From Syntrophomonas wolfei subsp. methylbutyratica (GTDB taxonomy: Bacteria; Bacillota; Syntrophomonadia; Syntrophomonadales; Syntrophomonadaceae): a DNA stretch of 64,000 bases. Position 1 is the stretch's first letter. Every line of letters starts with the position of its first letter. The stretch lies in NCBI RefSeq assembly GCF_001570625.1, contig NZ_BBQT01000002.1, positions 215,136-279,135 of the forward strand. The letters are read 5' to 3'. Of the stretch, positions 16,968 to 25,616 are shown in pieces. The notes beneath the pieces are model-generated. The model saw only the letters and a list, made by a program, of their open reading frames with translations. It was not told where the DNA came from and did not search any database. Both the position numbers and the translations under genes were made by a program.

Positions 16968-17690
16968 ATGCTTTCAACCCTAAAGAGAGAGATTCAGGTA
17001 GTTTTTGAGAGAGACCCGGCGGCGCGAAGTGTTCTCGAAGTTATTTTCTGTTACCCGGGCTTTCACGCCATTATTCATCATCGTATAGCCCATTTTCTTT
17101 ACTGCCGCAAACTCTATTTTCTGGCCCGTATGGTATCTCATATCAACCGCTTTTTGACGGGAATTGAAATCCATCCCGGAGCCAGGATAGGTCAAGGTTT
17201 ATTTATTGACCACGGCAGTGGTATAGTAATTGGAGAGACGGCTGAAATAGGAGACAATGCTACCCTCTACCAGGGGGTAACCCTGGGCGGAACAGGTAAA
17301 GAGAAAGGTAAAAGGCATCCCACTATTGGCAATAATGTTACCATCAGTGCCGGCGCCAAGGTATTAGGGGCCATAAGCGTGGGGGATAATGTAAAAATAG
17401 GTGGCGGCTCTGTAGTCTTAAAGGCTGTTCCCAGCGGCTGCACCGTGGTTGGTGTTCCAGGGCGAATAGTGGTGCGTGATGGCGCCCGGGTGGAAAACGG
17501 TAAAATAGAAGTGGACTTGGAACACCATCTTCTGCCTGACCCCATTGCCGATACTTTAGCGGCTATGCAGGCCAAAATCGATGAACTGGAGCAAAAATTG
17601 GCCCGGTTGGAAAGGGAGGAAAAGGATGATGCGGGTGTACAATACCCTAAACAAAAGAAAAGAAGAAATATTGCCATTGGCTCCGCCTGA
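16968..17690 (+). CDS. cysE: Serine O-acetyltransferase
   Basis: First step of cysteine synthesis: serine plus acetyl-CoA gives O-acetylserine. The left-handed beta-helix hexapeptide repeats span about residues 65-175, with the catalytic [11 protein letters not shown] segment (about 83-93). 240 residues; the short charged C-terminal tail ([19 protein letters not shown]) lies in the region shared with cysS. CTGGGAGGGG precedes the ATG. The T-box upstream ties it to cysteine-starvation control together with cysS. Confidence 0.96.
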   Translation: MLSTLKREIQVVFERDPAARSVLEVIFCYPGFHAIIHHRIAHFLYCRKLYFLARMVSHINRFLTGIEIHPGARIGQGLFIDHGSGIVIGETAEIGDNATLYQGVTLGGTGKEKGKRHPTIGNNVTISAGAKVLGAISVGDNVKIGGGSVVLKAVPSGCTVVGVPGRIVVRDGARVENGKIEVDLEHHLLPDPIADTLAAMQAKIDELEQKLARLEREEKDDAGVQYPKQKKRRNIAIGSA

Positions 17691-19227
17691 GATAAAAATA
17701 TATGTATGTGGTCCTACCACCTATAACTATATTCACCTGGGTAATGCCCGTCCCCTGGTGGTTTTTGATACCATACGCCGTTATATGTTCTACCGGGGGT
17801 TAGAAGTTAAATATGTGCAGAACTTTACCGATGTTGATGATAAAATAATTAAACGAGCCCAGGAGGAAGGGCAGGATGCCTTGCAGTTGGCGGAACACTA
17901 TATTGAGGAGTATTTTAAGGATGCGGATGCCCTGGGCATCAAGCGCGCCGATATTCACCCCCGGGTCAGCCAGCATATGACGGATATAATTGCTGCTATT
18001 GCTGGCTTAATAGACAAGGGCTATGCCTATGAGGTTGATGGAGATGTTTTTTATAGGGTGCGGGCCTTTAAGGATTACGGCAAGCTTTCCGGCCGCTCCC
18101 TCGAAGAGATGCTGGCCGGAGCCCGGGTGGAAGTTAATGAGCGTAAAGAAGAGCCCATGGATTTTGCTCTATGGAAAGCATCCAAACCTGGAGAACCGTA
18201 TTGGAACAGCCCCTGGGGACCGGGTCGGCCCGGTTGGCATATAGAGTGTTCGGTAATGTCCATGAAATACCTGGGAGAGACCCTGGATATTCACGGAGGG
18301 GGAAATGATTTGATATTTCCCCACCATGAGAATGAAATAGCCCAGGCTGAAGCCTTAACCGGAAAGCCTTTTAGCCGGTACTGGATTCATAATGGTTTTA
18401 TTACGGTAAACCAGGAGAAAATGTCCAAGTCTTTGGGTAACTTTTTTATACTTCGTGATATTCTGAAAAAATATCCGGCTGATGTTGTGCGTTTTTACCT
18501 GCTATCCACCCATTACCGCAGCCCACTGGATTTCGATGATGGCAAGCTGGAAGAGGCGCGGCGCGCCCTGGGCCGGTTAAAAACCACCGAAAACCTGGCC
18601 CGGGAGTTTATAGGAGATGGCGAGCTTGGGGGCGAGCAGACCTTTGAGGAGGGTCCAGCCTTGAGTTTCTTGCAGTCGGTGGAGGAACTGCAGAATCGTT
18701 ATATAGAGGCGATGGATGATGACTTTAATACTGCCCGGGCCCTGGGGCATTTATTTGAAATTTCCCACCAAATTAATAGCTACCTGGCAGCAGCCGCCAA
18801 TGATACTACAAGCCGCTCTGCGCTGCAACAGGCCTTGAAGGTATTCCAGGAACTGGCTGATGTATTGGGTATCTTTATGGATAAAGAGCAGAATCAGAAC
18901 CAGATGGTGGAAAAGCTTCTGAAAATAATGGGAGACTTGCGGCAGCTGGCTCGCCAGGAAAAAGATTTTGCCCTGGCAGATCAAATACGAGACTTTATGA
19001 GTGACAACGGAATAAGAGTGGAGGATACGGCACAGGGTTCACGCTTTCTTTGGGAACAGTTGCCGGCTGCGGAAAATCTGGTTAACAAGCTGCTGAAATT
19101 CAGGACAGAGTTCAAAAAGGCCCGGCAGTTTGATAGAGCTGATAAAGTAAGGGACGAGCTGCAGGAAGCAGGCATAGCAGTAGAGGATACCCGGGAAGGA
19201 GTCCGCTGGAGAATTGTTGATGCATGA
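17626..19227 (+). CDS. cysS: Cysteinyl-tRNA synthetase with duplicated C-terminal motif
   Basis: Class I synthetase: the HIGH motif is HLGNA near residue 38, KMSKS is KMSKSLGNF near 267, and zinc ligands are expected at C28, the C in WHIECS, and HHENE. Start ATG 17626 (an ATG pair) follows GGGAGG; it overlaps cysE by 65 nt. The product has 533 residues against about 465 in most homologues. The excess is explained by a C-terminal motif present twice (about 445-478 and 496-533: [10 protein letters not shown]... VEDTAQG and [10 protein letters not shown]... VEDTREG). Confidence 0.96.
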   Translation: MMRVYNTLNKRKEEILPLAPPEIKIYVCGPTTYNYIHLGNARPLVVFDTIRRYMFYRGLEVKYVQNFTDVDDKIIKRAQEEGQDALQLAEHYIEEYFKDADALGIKRADIHPRVSQHMTDIIAAIAGLIDKGYAYEVDGDVFYRVRAFKDYGKLSGRSLEEMLAGARVEVNERKEEPMDFALWKASKPGEPYWNSPWGPGRPGWHIECSVMSMKYLGETLDIHGGGNDLIFPHHENEIAQAEALTGKPFSRYWIHNGFITVNQEKMSKSLGNFFILRDILKKYPADVVRFYLLSTHYRSPLDFDDGKLEEARRALGRLKTTENLAREFIGDGELGGEQTFEEGPALSFLQSVEELQNRYIEAMDDDFNTARALGHLFEISHQINSYLAAAANDTTSRSALQQALKVFQELADVLGIFMDKEQNQNQMVEKLLKIMGDLRQLARQEKDFALADQIRDFMSDNGIRVEDTAQGSRFLWEQLPAAENLVNKLLKFRTEFKKARQFDRADKVRDELQEAGIAVEDTREGVRWRIVDA

Positions 19228-19609
19228 GGAAATAGAAGAGAAGGCACTGCGCGAATACTCGCCGGTGCTACTGGCTTATGTAGGTGATGCTGTTTTCGAG
19301 CTGGCGGTAAGGACCCGCCTGGCGATACAGGGGAAACGCCGGATCAAGGACCTGCATCTGGATGCTGTGGCTGCGGTACGGGCAGAAAGCCAGGCCCGGG
19401 TGCTCAGGCAGATACTGGATCACTTAAGCGAGGAGGAGCAAGACATTGTCCGCCGCGGCCGCAACAGCAGGTCAACACCCCCCCGGCATGCCGGAGTGCA
19501 CGACTATCGCATGAGTACGGGCTTTGAAGCCCTGCTGGGCTATATTTATTTGAAGGGTGATGAACCAAGGTTGCAGGAACTTCTGCAACTGGCCCTGGAG
19601 GAGCTGTAA
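19220..19609 (+). CDS. mrnC: Mini-ribonuclease 3
   Basis: RNase III-like catalytic domain without a dsRNA-binding domain, maturing 23S rRNA ends in Firmicutes. The metal-binding motif is AYVGDAVFELAVR (about 17) and the second acidic cluster is FEALLGYIYLKGD (about 103). 129 residues from ATG 19220, which overlaps the cysS stop by 8 nt; TTG codons just upstream are less likely starts. In this clade rlmB normally follows; here the 4-kb island intervenes. Confidence 0.94.
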   Translation: MHEEIEEKALREYSPVLLAYVGDAVFELAVRTRLAIQGKRRIKDLHLDAVAAVRAESQARVLRQILDHLSEEEQDIVRRGRNSRSTPPRHAGVHDYRMSTGFEALLGYIYLKGDEPRLQELLQLALEEL

Positions 19610-19649
19610 AATTAAGGAATAGGGAGCACGGAATAAAACGATGACTCTA

Positions 19650-19815
19650 CTGCAAAAACCCCCTTTTGGTGCAGAAGGGTTGCATAAATATACAAAGCGA
19701 GCGTTGGCGAAGTATGGATGTAGCACTGCGGGTACTCCTGATGTTCCATCCTTCGGATGTCACTATTAAGATTGCACCGGCGAAGGCGAGCAGGTGAAAG
19801 GGGGCGAGTGCCCGA
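19650..19815. mobile_element. MITE-like element family A, truncated copy
   Basis: CTGCAAAAACCCCCTTTTGG, TTGCATAAATATAC and the module block (CACTGCGGGTACTCC, CCATCCTTCGGATG) match the left part of 9264-9574. The right half with its terminal repeat is missing. It lies at the upstream border of the thyA island. Confidence 0.65.
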
Positions 19816-19838
19816 TAATTAAACATAATTAATTTTAT

Positions 19839-19968
19839 AACGAGGTGAAATATATCCCCCGCTTCTTTAAGTGGTCGGGTTACTATTAAAAAACAGGCGG
19901 CGGGTTCTAATCCCCTGCCTCATTGCAGCGGTGTGTTGAAACAGCTCCGCAGTTTCTTCCGATGCTTA
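19839..19968 (+). ncRNA. Structured repeat family D, copy 2
   Basis: AACGAGGTG pairs with the TGCCTCATT region with one mismatch and one G-T pair; the inner CCGCTT-CTTT-AAGTGG keeps pairing through a G-T wobble where copy 1 has G-C. The terminal hairpin GAAACAGC-TCC-GCAGTTTC and TTCCGATGCTTA follow. It ends about 54 bp before the thyA start, so it may be the leader of the island operon. Confidence 0.5.
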
Positions 19969-20021
19969 ATACCATATGGATACTAATCAAGTAATATTAT
20001 GGATTAGTGAGGTTATGTCTT

Positions 20022-20852
20022 GTGAGTAAAGCCGATAATATTTTTATTGCAATGTGTAAAGATATCCTTGACAATGGGATTTCTTCTAAAGGTGAGATTG
20101 TAAGAGCAAAATGGGCGGATGGTATACCAGCACATACTATTAAAAAGTTTGGTGTTATTAATAGATACGATCTTTCAGAAGAATTTCCAATTCTAACATT
20201 AAGGCCAACAAATTTAAAAGCTGCAATCGATGAATTACTATGGATATGGCAAAAGAAATCCAATAATATTAAAGAACTTAATAGTAGTATTTGGGATAGT
20301 TGGGCTAATGAGGATGGGTCAATAGGAAAGGCATATGGATACCAATTGAGTATCAAACATAAGTACGGTGAGGGGGAATTTGATCAAGTCGATAGGGTTT
20401 TATATGATTTAAAGAATAATCCTTATAGTAGAAGGATTATAGTTAATATGTATAATCACAACGACTTGCATGAAATGAACTTATATCCTTGTGCATATAG
20501 TATGACCTTTAATGTTACCGGAAGAAAGATTAATGCGATATTAAATCAACGATCTCAAGACATACTAGTTGCAAATAACTGGAACGTAGTTCAATATGCA
20601 ATTCTTGTACATATTTTTGCACAAGTATGTGGCTTGGAAGTTGGGGAATTAGTGCATGTTATTGCTGATGCCCACATATACGATAGACATATACCGTTAA
20701 TTACAGAACTAATCCAAAGAACCCCATATCCAGCACCTAATTTGCTGATTAACCCGGATAAAAAAGATTTTTATGAATTTAAAGTTGAGGATTTTGTATT
20801 AGATAATTATCAAAGCGATTTGCAGATCAAAAATATTCCTGTTGCTATTTGA
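20022..20852 (+). CDS. thyA: Thymidylate synthase ThyA
   Basis: Methylates dUMP to dTMP with methylene-THF. Seen: catalytic Cys157 in LYPCAYSM, the phosphate-binding QRSQD (R177, D180), Asn188, the position that selects dUMP over dCMP, and HIY (218-220). Start GTG 20022 (VSKADNIF...) matches the family N-terminus and has GAGG 9 nt upstream; an in-frame GTG at 20007 is unlikely. 276 residues. First gene of the AT-rich four-gene island, 12 nt before folA. Confidence 0.95.
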   Translation: MSKADNIFIAMCKDILDNGISSKGEIVRAKWADGIPAHTIKKFGVINRYDLSEEFPILTLRPTNLKAAIDELLWIWQKKSNNIKELNSSIWDSWANEDGSIGKAYGYQLSIKHKYGEGEFDQVDRVLYDLKNNPYSRRIIVNMYNHNDLHEMNLYPCAYSMTFNVTGRKINAILNQRSQDILVANNWNVVQYAILVHIFAQVCGLEVGELVHVIADAHIYDRHIPLITELIQRTPYPAPNLLINPDKKDFYEFKVEDFVLDNYQSDLQIKNIPVAI

Positions 20853-20864
20853 AAAGGAGGCATA

Positions 20865-21374
20865 ATGAAAGCTATTGTTGCCGTTGATTTGAATTGGGGA
20901 ATTGGATATAAAGGCAACTTATTGCAACGTATACCAGAGGATATGAAGTTTTTTCAGCAGATGACTTTAGGCAAGGTCTTAATTATGGGGAGGGAAACAT
21001 TCGAATCATTGCCGGGTAAAGAACCTCTGAAAGATAGAATAAATATTGTACTTAGTAAAAATGAGGAATTTAATAATGAGAAGGTTATTATATGCCGTAC
21101 CCTTACTGAATTATTCATGGAACTGAAAAAATATGATTTGGATAATGTATTTGTAATAGGTGGGGAATCCATATATACACAGCTATTGCCATATTGCACG
21201 GAAGCCTATGTTACTAGAATTGAAAACACATATGAGGCAGATAAATATTTCATAAATTTCGATAAAATAGATGATTGGGAATTAGTTTCATCAAGTGATT
21301 TAAAAAATTATAACAATATTCAATTTCGCTTTCTTAAATTTGTTAATAGACGGTTTATTTGTTATTTCGGTTAA
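20865..21374 (+). CDS. folA: Dihydrofolate reductase
   Basis: Regenerates THF from the dihydrofolate made by ThyA. The family pattern is complete: AVDLNWGIGYKGNLL near residue 4, catalytic acid in IPEDMKFF, MGRETFESLPGK near 44 and VIGGESIYTQLL near 96. 169 residues. AAAGGAGG precedes the ATG. Coupled to thyA by a 12-nt gap; the SIR2-SLOG gene starts 16 nt after its stop. Like thyA it is visibly AT-rich. Confidence 0.95.
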   Translation: MKAIVAVDLNWGIGYKGNLLQRIPEDMKFFQQMTLGKVLIMGRETFESLPGKEPLKDRINIVLSKNEEFNNEKVIICRTLTELFMELKKYDLDNVFVIGGESIYTQLLPYCTEAYVTRIENTYEADKYFINFDKIDDWELVSSSDLKNYNNIQFRFLKFVNRRFICYFG

Positions 21375-21390
21375 AGCGAGGTTCAAACTC

Positions 21391-22761
21391 ATGAAAAAAG
21401 AAACTGTTATAAACAGGGTATCGGATGCCCTGAAAAATAATTGTGGTGCAATTTTTGTCGGAAGTGGGATATCATATGAATCTACAGAAGTAGATTGGTT
21501 TAAGCTGTTAGAGCCTCTAACAAATGAACTTGAAATTAAAATAGATAATGAAAATGACGATTTACCGCAAATAGCACAGTATATTGTGAATGAATACTCT
21601 GGAAACAGAGGTCCACTGCTGAATCAAATATCAAAAGCTTTTAATAAAAAATATAATATAAATGATTATCATAAGGCTCTTGCAACTACAAAAGTATCTA
21701 CTATATGGACGACTAACTATGATACATTGCTGGAAACCGCTTTTTTAGAATTCCTTTCTGATGTCAAAGTAAATGATGATATGATCTCAAGAAATGTAAA
21801 TAACTCAGAAATTGAGATAATAAAAATGCATGGGTGTATATCAAGATCTCATCATGACGAAATTACTATAACTGAAGAAGATTATGAAGATTTTTTAGTA
21901 AACAAACCAGCAATATCTCAAAGGCTATGCAATGATCTGCTTAAAAAATCATTTTTGTTTATAGGATATAGCTACAGAGATCCTAACATAAAAAATATCA
22001 TGGTAACAGCTAGAAGACTAAGTAAGAAATCAACGCAAGAGCATTATATAATAATAAAAAGGGCTACAGATAAGGAGCCTATAAAGCGCAAAGAAAAAGC
22101 AAAACGACAAAAACTATGGTGTACGGATTTAAAGAGATTTGGAATTTCAACTTTGTTAATTGATGATTATGATGAATTAAAAGATATATTGGTATCAATA
22201 AGTCAAAGTTCCAGGGGAAAAACAGTATATATTACAGGATCCCATAAAAATGGAAATGAAGTTGCCAGAGAATTAGGGATGAAGTTAGCAGAAGAGAAGG
22301 ACATTATCCTTATTAGTGGGCAGTCTGCAGGAATTGGAGCAGATGCAGTTTCTGCGTTTACAGAGCAATGCATAGTGAAACAATTGGATGTTAGTGATAG
22401 AATGCGAATTTTCCCAAATCCTTACGCAGCAAACCCTAAGTTTTCTAATGATTTATCTCTGTTGCCAGAATTAAAAAAATATAGAGCCAAGTTATTTAAT
22501 TCTACTCAAATTGTTGTAGTGTTTAGTGGTAGAGACGGTACAGAGGCGGAAGTAGAAGTGGCAATAAACAGAAACTGTAAAATAATACCTGCGATTGTCA
22601 TTCCTGAGGATAGGGATAATGATGTAATAAAGCAGATTATTAATAACGGTTCTATAATGGAAATGATTAAGGAAGTAGATAAAGAGTACCATGATAAATT
22701 ATTAGATACAGTAGTATCAACGGAGGATATTTTTAGGTGCCTGATGAGACTTGTAAAATAG
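21391..22761 (+). CDS. SIR2-SLOG protein, ThsA-like predicted NADase
   Basis: 456 residues. The N-terminal SIR2-like domain (about 15-275) keeps the NAD loop GSGIS (24-28), TTNYD (N109) and MHG (H147), matching the catalytic Asn and His of Thoeris ThsA. The C-terminal SLOG domain (about 276-450) starts KTVYITGS and includes SGQSAGIGADA (309-319), RIFP (339-342) and KKYRAKLF (362-369). ThsA has this same order; there the SLOG domain binds a cyclic ADP-ribose signal and releases NADase activity. ATG 21391 has GCGAGG upstream. No TIR gene is near; partners are thyA, folA and a ThiC-like gene. An NAD-depleting defence role is inference. Confidence 0.85.
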   Translation: MKKETVINRVSDALKNNCGAIFVGSGISYESTEVDWFKLLEPLTNELEIKIDNENDDLPQIAQYIVNEYSGNRGPLLNQISKAFNKKYNINDYHKALATTKVSTIWTTNYDTLLETAFLEFLSDVKVNDDMISRNVNNSEIEIIKMHGCISRSHHDEITITEEDYEDFLVNKPAISQRLCNDLLKKSFLFIGYSYRDPNIKNIMVTARRLSKKSTQEHYIIIKRATDKEPIKRKEKAKRQKLWCTDLKRFGISTLLIDDYDELKDILVSISQSSRGKTVYITGSHKNGNEVARELGMKLAEEKDIILISGQSAGIGADAVSAFTEQCIVKQLDVSDRMRIFPNPYAANPKFSNDLSLLPELKKYRAKLFNSTQIVVVFSGRDGTEAEVEVAINRNCKIIPAIVIPEDRDNDVIKQIINNGSIMEMIKEVDKEYHDKLLDTVVSTEDIFRCLMRLVK

Positions 22762-23852
22762 AAGTTAATAATCATAACAAGCACATTGCAAGACTAAAGA
22801 AAAACGATGGTTTTTTTGAGGCAGGCTATGGAAAAAGAACTTTGATAAATAGTTTAATTGGGTTTAATGATATTTCAGATTATGAATATGAACATAAAAA
22901 GATTATTCGAATTTCCAGTATTAAGGAAAGCCCGGATATACTCTCTGATCTAAGTACGAAGAAAGTAAAAAGGAGCAAAGCACTTTGGTATAAAGTAATC
23001 AAGGATACACCATTTGTATCCGCTACATTACCAATATATTTAGCCAATAATAAGAATGGAGTAATTGATCAAAAGGATTTATTGGAAATTATAGTTGATC
23101 AAATGGAATGCGGGGTTGGTTTAATTACGATTCATCCAACTGCAAATAAAGAGATATATGAAGAGGCAAAAAAACGGATTGTACCAATAACTTCGCGTGG
23201 TGGTGGAATAGTAATTAAGGACTTAGTGGCAAAGGAGTTTAAGGATGAAAATGTTTATCTAAGAATATTACCTCAGATTATCTCTTATGCACGAAAGTAT
23301 GAAGTAGTATTGAGTATAGGAACTACCTTTCGCTCAGCGAATATTTTTGATAGTAATGATAAAGCACAAAGAATGGAGATTGAAAAACAAATATCATTAG
23401 CTAAGTTGATTTCGCAGAATAATGTAGGAGTAATAATAGAATCTCCAGGGCATGCAAGGCCAAATGATATTAAGAGGATATCATCAATATTAAAAACTGA
23501 AGGGTTTCCAATCATGCCTTTGGGTCCTATTCCTACAGATATAGCAATTGGGATGGATCATGTTTCAAGCGCTATAGGAGCTGTGATTATGGGGTTAGAA
23601 GGGTGTGCAAATATTCTAGCAACCGTAACACGGGAAGAACATACAGGGGGACGACCTACAATAGAATCAACTATTGAATCAATAAAAACTGCAAGAATAG
23701 CAGCTCATATTATTGACATTCACAATTTAAATGACACAGTGATGGACATGATAATTGTACAAAATAGAGCAAAAGCTAATACCTGTGTATTTGGAAAGAA
23801 TACAGAGAACTGTGAAAGGTGTAAAGAATTCTGTCCACTTAGCATTAAATAA
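22737..23852 (+). CDS. Divergent ThiC-family (radical SAM-like) protein
   Basis: 371 residues homologous to ThiC (AIR to HMP-P) and BzaF: SATLPIYLA (95-103), SRGGG (153-157), ESPGH (235-239), PTDIAIGMDH (266-275) and TREEHTGG (298-305). H239 and H302 sit at the spacing of the ThiC metal ligands. Differences: the usual GDGLRPG substrate loop is GTTFRSA (195-201), and the C-terminal cysteine motif is C359-x2-C362-x3-C366 instead of C-x2-C-x4-C, with a spare C350. The N-terminus is shorter than in ThiC. GTG start with GGAGG 10 nt upstream, overlapping the SIR2-SLOG gene by 25 nt. A new substrate is likely; ordinary thiamine synthesis cannot be excluded. Confidence 0.8.
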   Translation: MPDETCKIEVNNHNKHIARLKKNDGFFEAGYGKRTLINSLIGFNDISDYEYEHKKIIRISSIKESPDILSDLSTKKVKRSKALWYKVIKDTPFVSATLPIYLANNKNGVIDQKDLLEIIVDQMECGVGLITIHPTANKEIYEEAKKRIVPITSRGGGIVIKDLVAKEFKDENVYLRILPQIISYARKYEVVLSIGTTFRSANIFDSNDKAQRMEIEKQISLAKLISQNNVGVIIESPGHARPNDIKRISSILKTEGFPIMPLGPIPTDIAIGMDHVSSAIGAVIMGLEGCANILATVTREEHTGGRPTIESTIESIKTARIAAHIIDIHNLNDTVMDMIIVQNRAKANTCVFGKNTENCERCKEFCPLSIK

Positions 23853-23962
23853 TTTTTCCCCCGTTTCTCCCTTCAGCGTATCGTTTTGTTATTGTGAAGG
23901 AGGTGGGGCAGGGGTTCTCCTCTGTTGAATCTTAATAATATGTGCTTTGTTAGGTGGGAGCG

Positions 23963-24709
23963 ATGAAAGAACTGGTTTTTGGGATAAACGCGGTAAGTGA
24001 AGCCCTGAAGGGGCAACGCCGGGTTTATAAGATTTATGCACAACGAGAGCGGCAGGATAAACGACTGGGAGAAATCCTGACTCTGGCTCGTGAAAAACAA
24101 CTTAAGCCGCAATATTTGGAAAAGAAGAAAATGGATGAGCTTTGTGAGGGCAAGCACCAGGGGATTATTGCCGAAGTGGAAAGATACCCTTATGCCGACT
24201 TGGGCCAGATCTTAAAAAAACTCAAGGACCGGAACGAAAAGCCCCCATTTTTATTGCTGCTTGACGGTATCGAAGATCCGCAAAACCTGGGAGCTATAAT
24301 CCGGACGGCAGAATGTGCCGGTGTAGATGGCATCATTATTCCCAGCCATAAATCAGCTGAGGTCAATCCTACGGTTAGCCGGGTTTCAGCCGGAGCCGTG
24401 GAACATATGGCAATTATCCGGGAAAACAACCTGGTTAACACCATCAAGTACTTGAAAGAAGAGGGATTCTGGGTAATTGGTGCTGACGCCAAGGCCCAGC
24501 AGAGTTATTTTAATACCAGCATTCCCAGCCCCACGGCCCTGGTAATTGGGGGCGAAGGACGGGGAATAAGACGGCTGGTTAGTGAAAACTGTGATATTTT
24601 AGTAAAGATACCTATGTTTGGCCAAGTTAATTCTTTAAATGCCTCGGTTGCGGCAGCCTTGCTTATTTATGAAGTTCTGCGCCAACGGATAAACTTGCTT
24701 CCCGGATAG
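23963..24709 (+). CDS. rlmB: 23S rRNA (guanosine-2'-O-)-methyltransferase RlmB
   Basis: SPOUT-fold methyltransferase of the TrmH/RlmB group: an N-terminal L30e-like substrate domain (about 1-75) and the SPOUT motifs NLGAIIRTAECAG (about 110), ALVIGGEGRGI (about 192) and MFGQVNSLNASVAAALLIYE (about 220). ATG 23963 with AGGTGGGAG upstream is preferred over GTG 23954. 248 residues. It is the expected neighbour of mrnC and sigH in Firmicutes, now separated from mrnC by the island. Confidence 0.94.
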   Translation: MKELVFGINAVSEALKGQRRVYKIYAQRERQDKRLGEILTLAREKQLKPQYLEKKKMDELCEGKHQGIIAEVERYPYADLGQILKKLKDRNEKPPFLLLLDGIEDPQNLGAIIRTAECAGVDGIIIPSHKSAEVNPTVSRVSAGAVEHMAIIRENNLVNTIKYLKEEGFWVIGADAKAQQSYFNTSIPSPTALVIGGEGRGIRRLVSENCDILVKIPMFGQVNSLNASVAAALLIYEVLRQRINLLPG

Positions 24710-24710
24710 C

Positions 24711-24740
24711 TTGACGAGTCGATAAAACAGTGACTATAAT
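24711..24740 (+). promoter_or_regulatory. Sigma-A promoter of sigH
   Basis: TTGACG (24711-24716), an 18-bp spacer and TATAAT (24735-24740), beginning right after the rlmB stop codon and 70 bp upstream of the sigH start. Confidence 0.75.
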
Positions 24741-24810
24741 ATTTATGTGTGTGTCAATACCAGGGTTTTTGCATCATAATTAATATTATTTTATATATGG
24801 AGGCGGTCAA

Positions 24811-25461
24811 ATGCCCGGTTCTGTCGCTGAGAAAACCATTTGTATTACATATCTGGAGATGTGTGATGAAGAAATAGTAGATTTAGCGCAGCTAGGTGAC
24901 CAATTTGCAATCGAATTTTTAATGGACAAGTATAAAAATTTTGTCCGCGCCAAAGCCAGGTCTTATTTTTTGATTGGAGCAGACAAGGAGGATATCATTC
25001 AAGAGGGTATGATTGGCTTGTTTAAGGCTATTAGAGACTATAAAATGGACAAGCTTACTTCCTTCAGGGCTTTTGCAGAATTATGTATTACCCGACAGAT
25101 TATTACCGCTATCAAAACTGCCACCCGGCAGAAACACATCCCTCTTAACTCCTATGTATCTTTAAATAAGCCTATCTATGATGAAGAGTCAGAGCGCACC
25201 CTTATGGATATTCTTTCTACTACCAGAATTTCCAATCCTGAGGAAATTGTTATTAGCCGTGAAGAATTCATCTTTATTGAGAAAAAAATAGGGGAAATTC
25301 TGAGTTCGCTGGAATGGAAAGTACTGATGGCATATCTAGAAGGCAAGTCATATCATGAAATAGCTATAGACTTGAAAAGACATGTAAAATCAATTGATAA
25401 TGCCTTGCAGAGGGTAAAAAGAAAACTGGAAAAATATCTCGAGGACAGGAACGCCATGTAA
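24811..25461 (+). CDS. sigH: RNA polymerase sigma-H factor
   Basis: 216-residue sigma-70-family factor of the Spo0H/SigH group, which drives early sporulation and transition-phase genes in Firmicutes. Region 2 is about residues 28-100 (EDIIQEGMIGLFKAIRDY) and region 4 about 160-210 (KVLMAYLEGKSYHEIAIDL, then helix-turn-helix). TATGGAGGCGG precedes the ATG. Its place before the tRNA-tuf-secE-nusG block is conserved in clostridia. Confidence 0.94.
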   Translation: MPGSVAEKTICITYLEMCDEEIVDLAQLGDQFAIEFLMDKYKNFVRAKARSYFLIGADKEDIIQEGMIGLFKAIRDYKMDKLTSFRAFAELCITRQIITAIKTATRQKHIPLNSYVSLNKPIYDEESERTLMDILSTTRISNPEEIVISREEFIFIEKKIGEILSSLEWKVLMAYLEGKSYHEIAIDLKRHVKSIDNALQRVKRKLEKYLEDRNAM

Positions 25462-25487
25462 GCTAAGATTTTACCTTTCAATTTATG

Positions 25488-25516
25488 TTGACTTTGCCCG
25501 GTTCAGAGTATACAAT
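25488..25516 (+). promoter_or_regulatory. Promoter of the tRNA cluster
   Basis: TTGACT (25488-25493), a 17-bp spacer and TACAAT (25511-25516), 13 bp before the first tRNA. Confidence 0.8.
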
Positions 25517-25528
25517 ATTACTTGCTGA

Positions 25529-25604
25529 GCCGAGCTAGCTCAACCGGTAGAGCAGCTGATTTGTAATCAGCAGGTTGCGGGTTCAAGTCCTGTGCTCGGC
25601 TCCA
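25529..25604 (+). tRNA. tRNA-Thr (anticodon TGT)
   Basis: Cloverleaf with acceptor GCCGAGC/GCTCGGC, anticodon stem-loop GCTGA-TTTGTAA-TCAGC, T-arm GGGTTCAAGTCC and encoded TCCA end. 76 nt. Reads ACA and, by wobble, other Thr codons. Confidence 0.96.
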
Positions 25605-25616
25605 TAAAGAAAACCT

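Noticed and set aside
20022..20852. thyA as a phage-type dCMP or dUMP hydroxymethylase.
   Set aside because: The residue that selects dUMP is Asn (N188), not Asp, and the rest of the active site is that of ordinary clostridial thymidylate synthase.
21391..23852. A complete Thoeris system.
   Set aside because: Only the ThsA-like protein is present; the neighbouring gene is ThiC-like, not a TIR protein.
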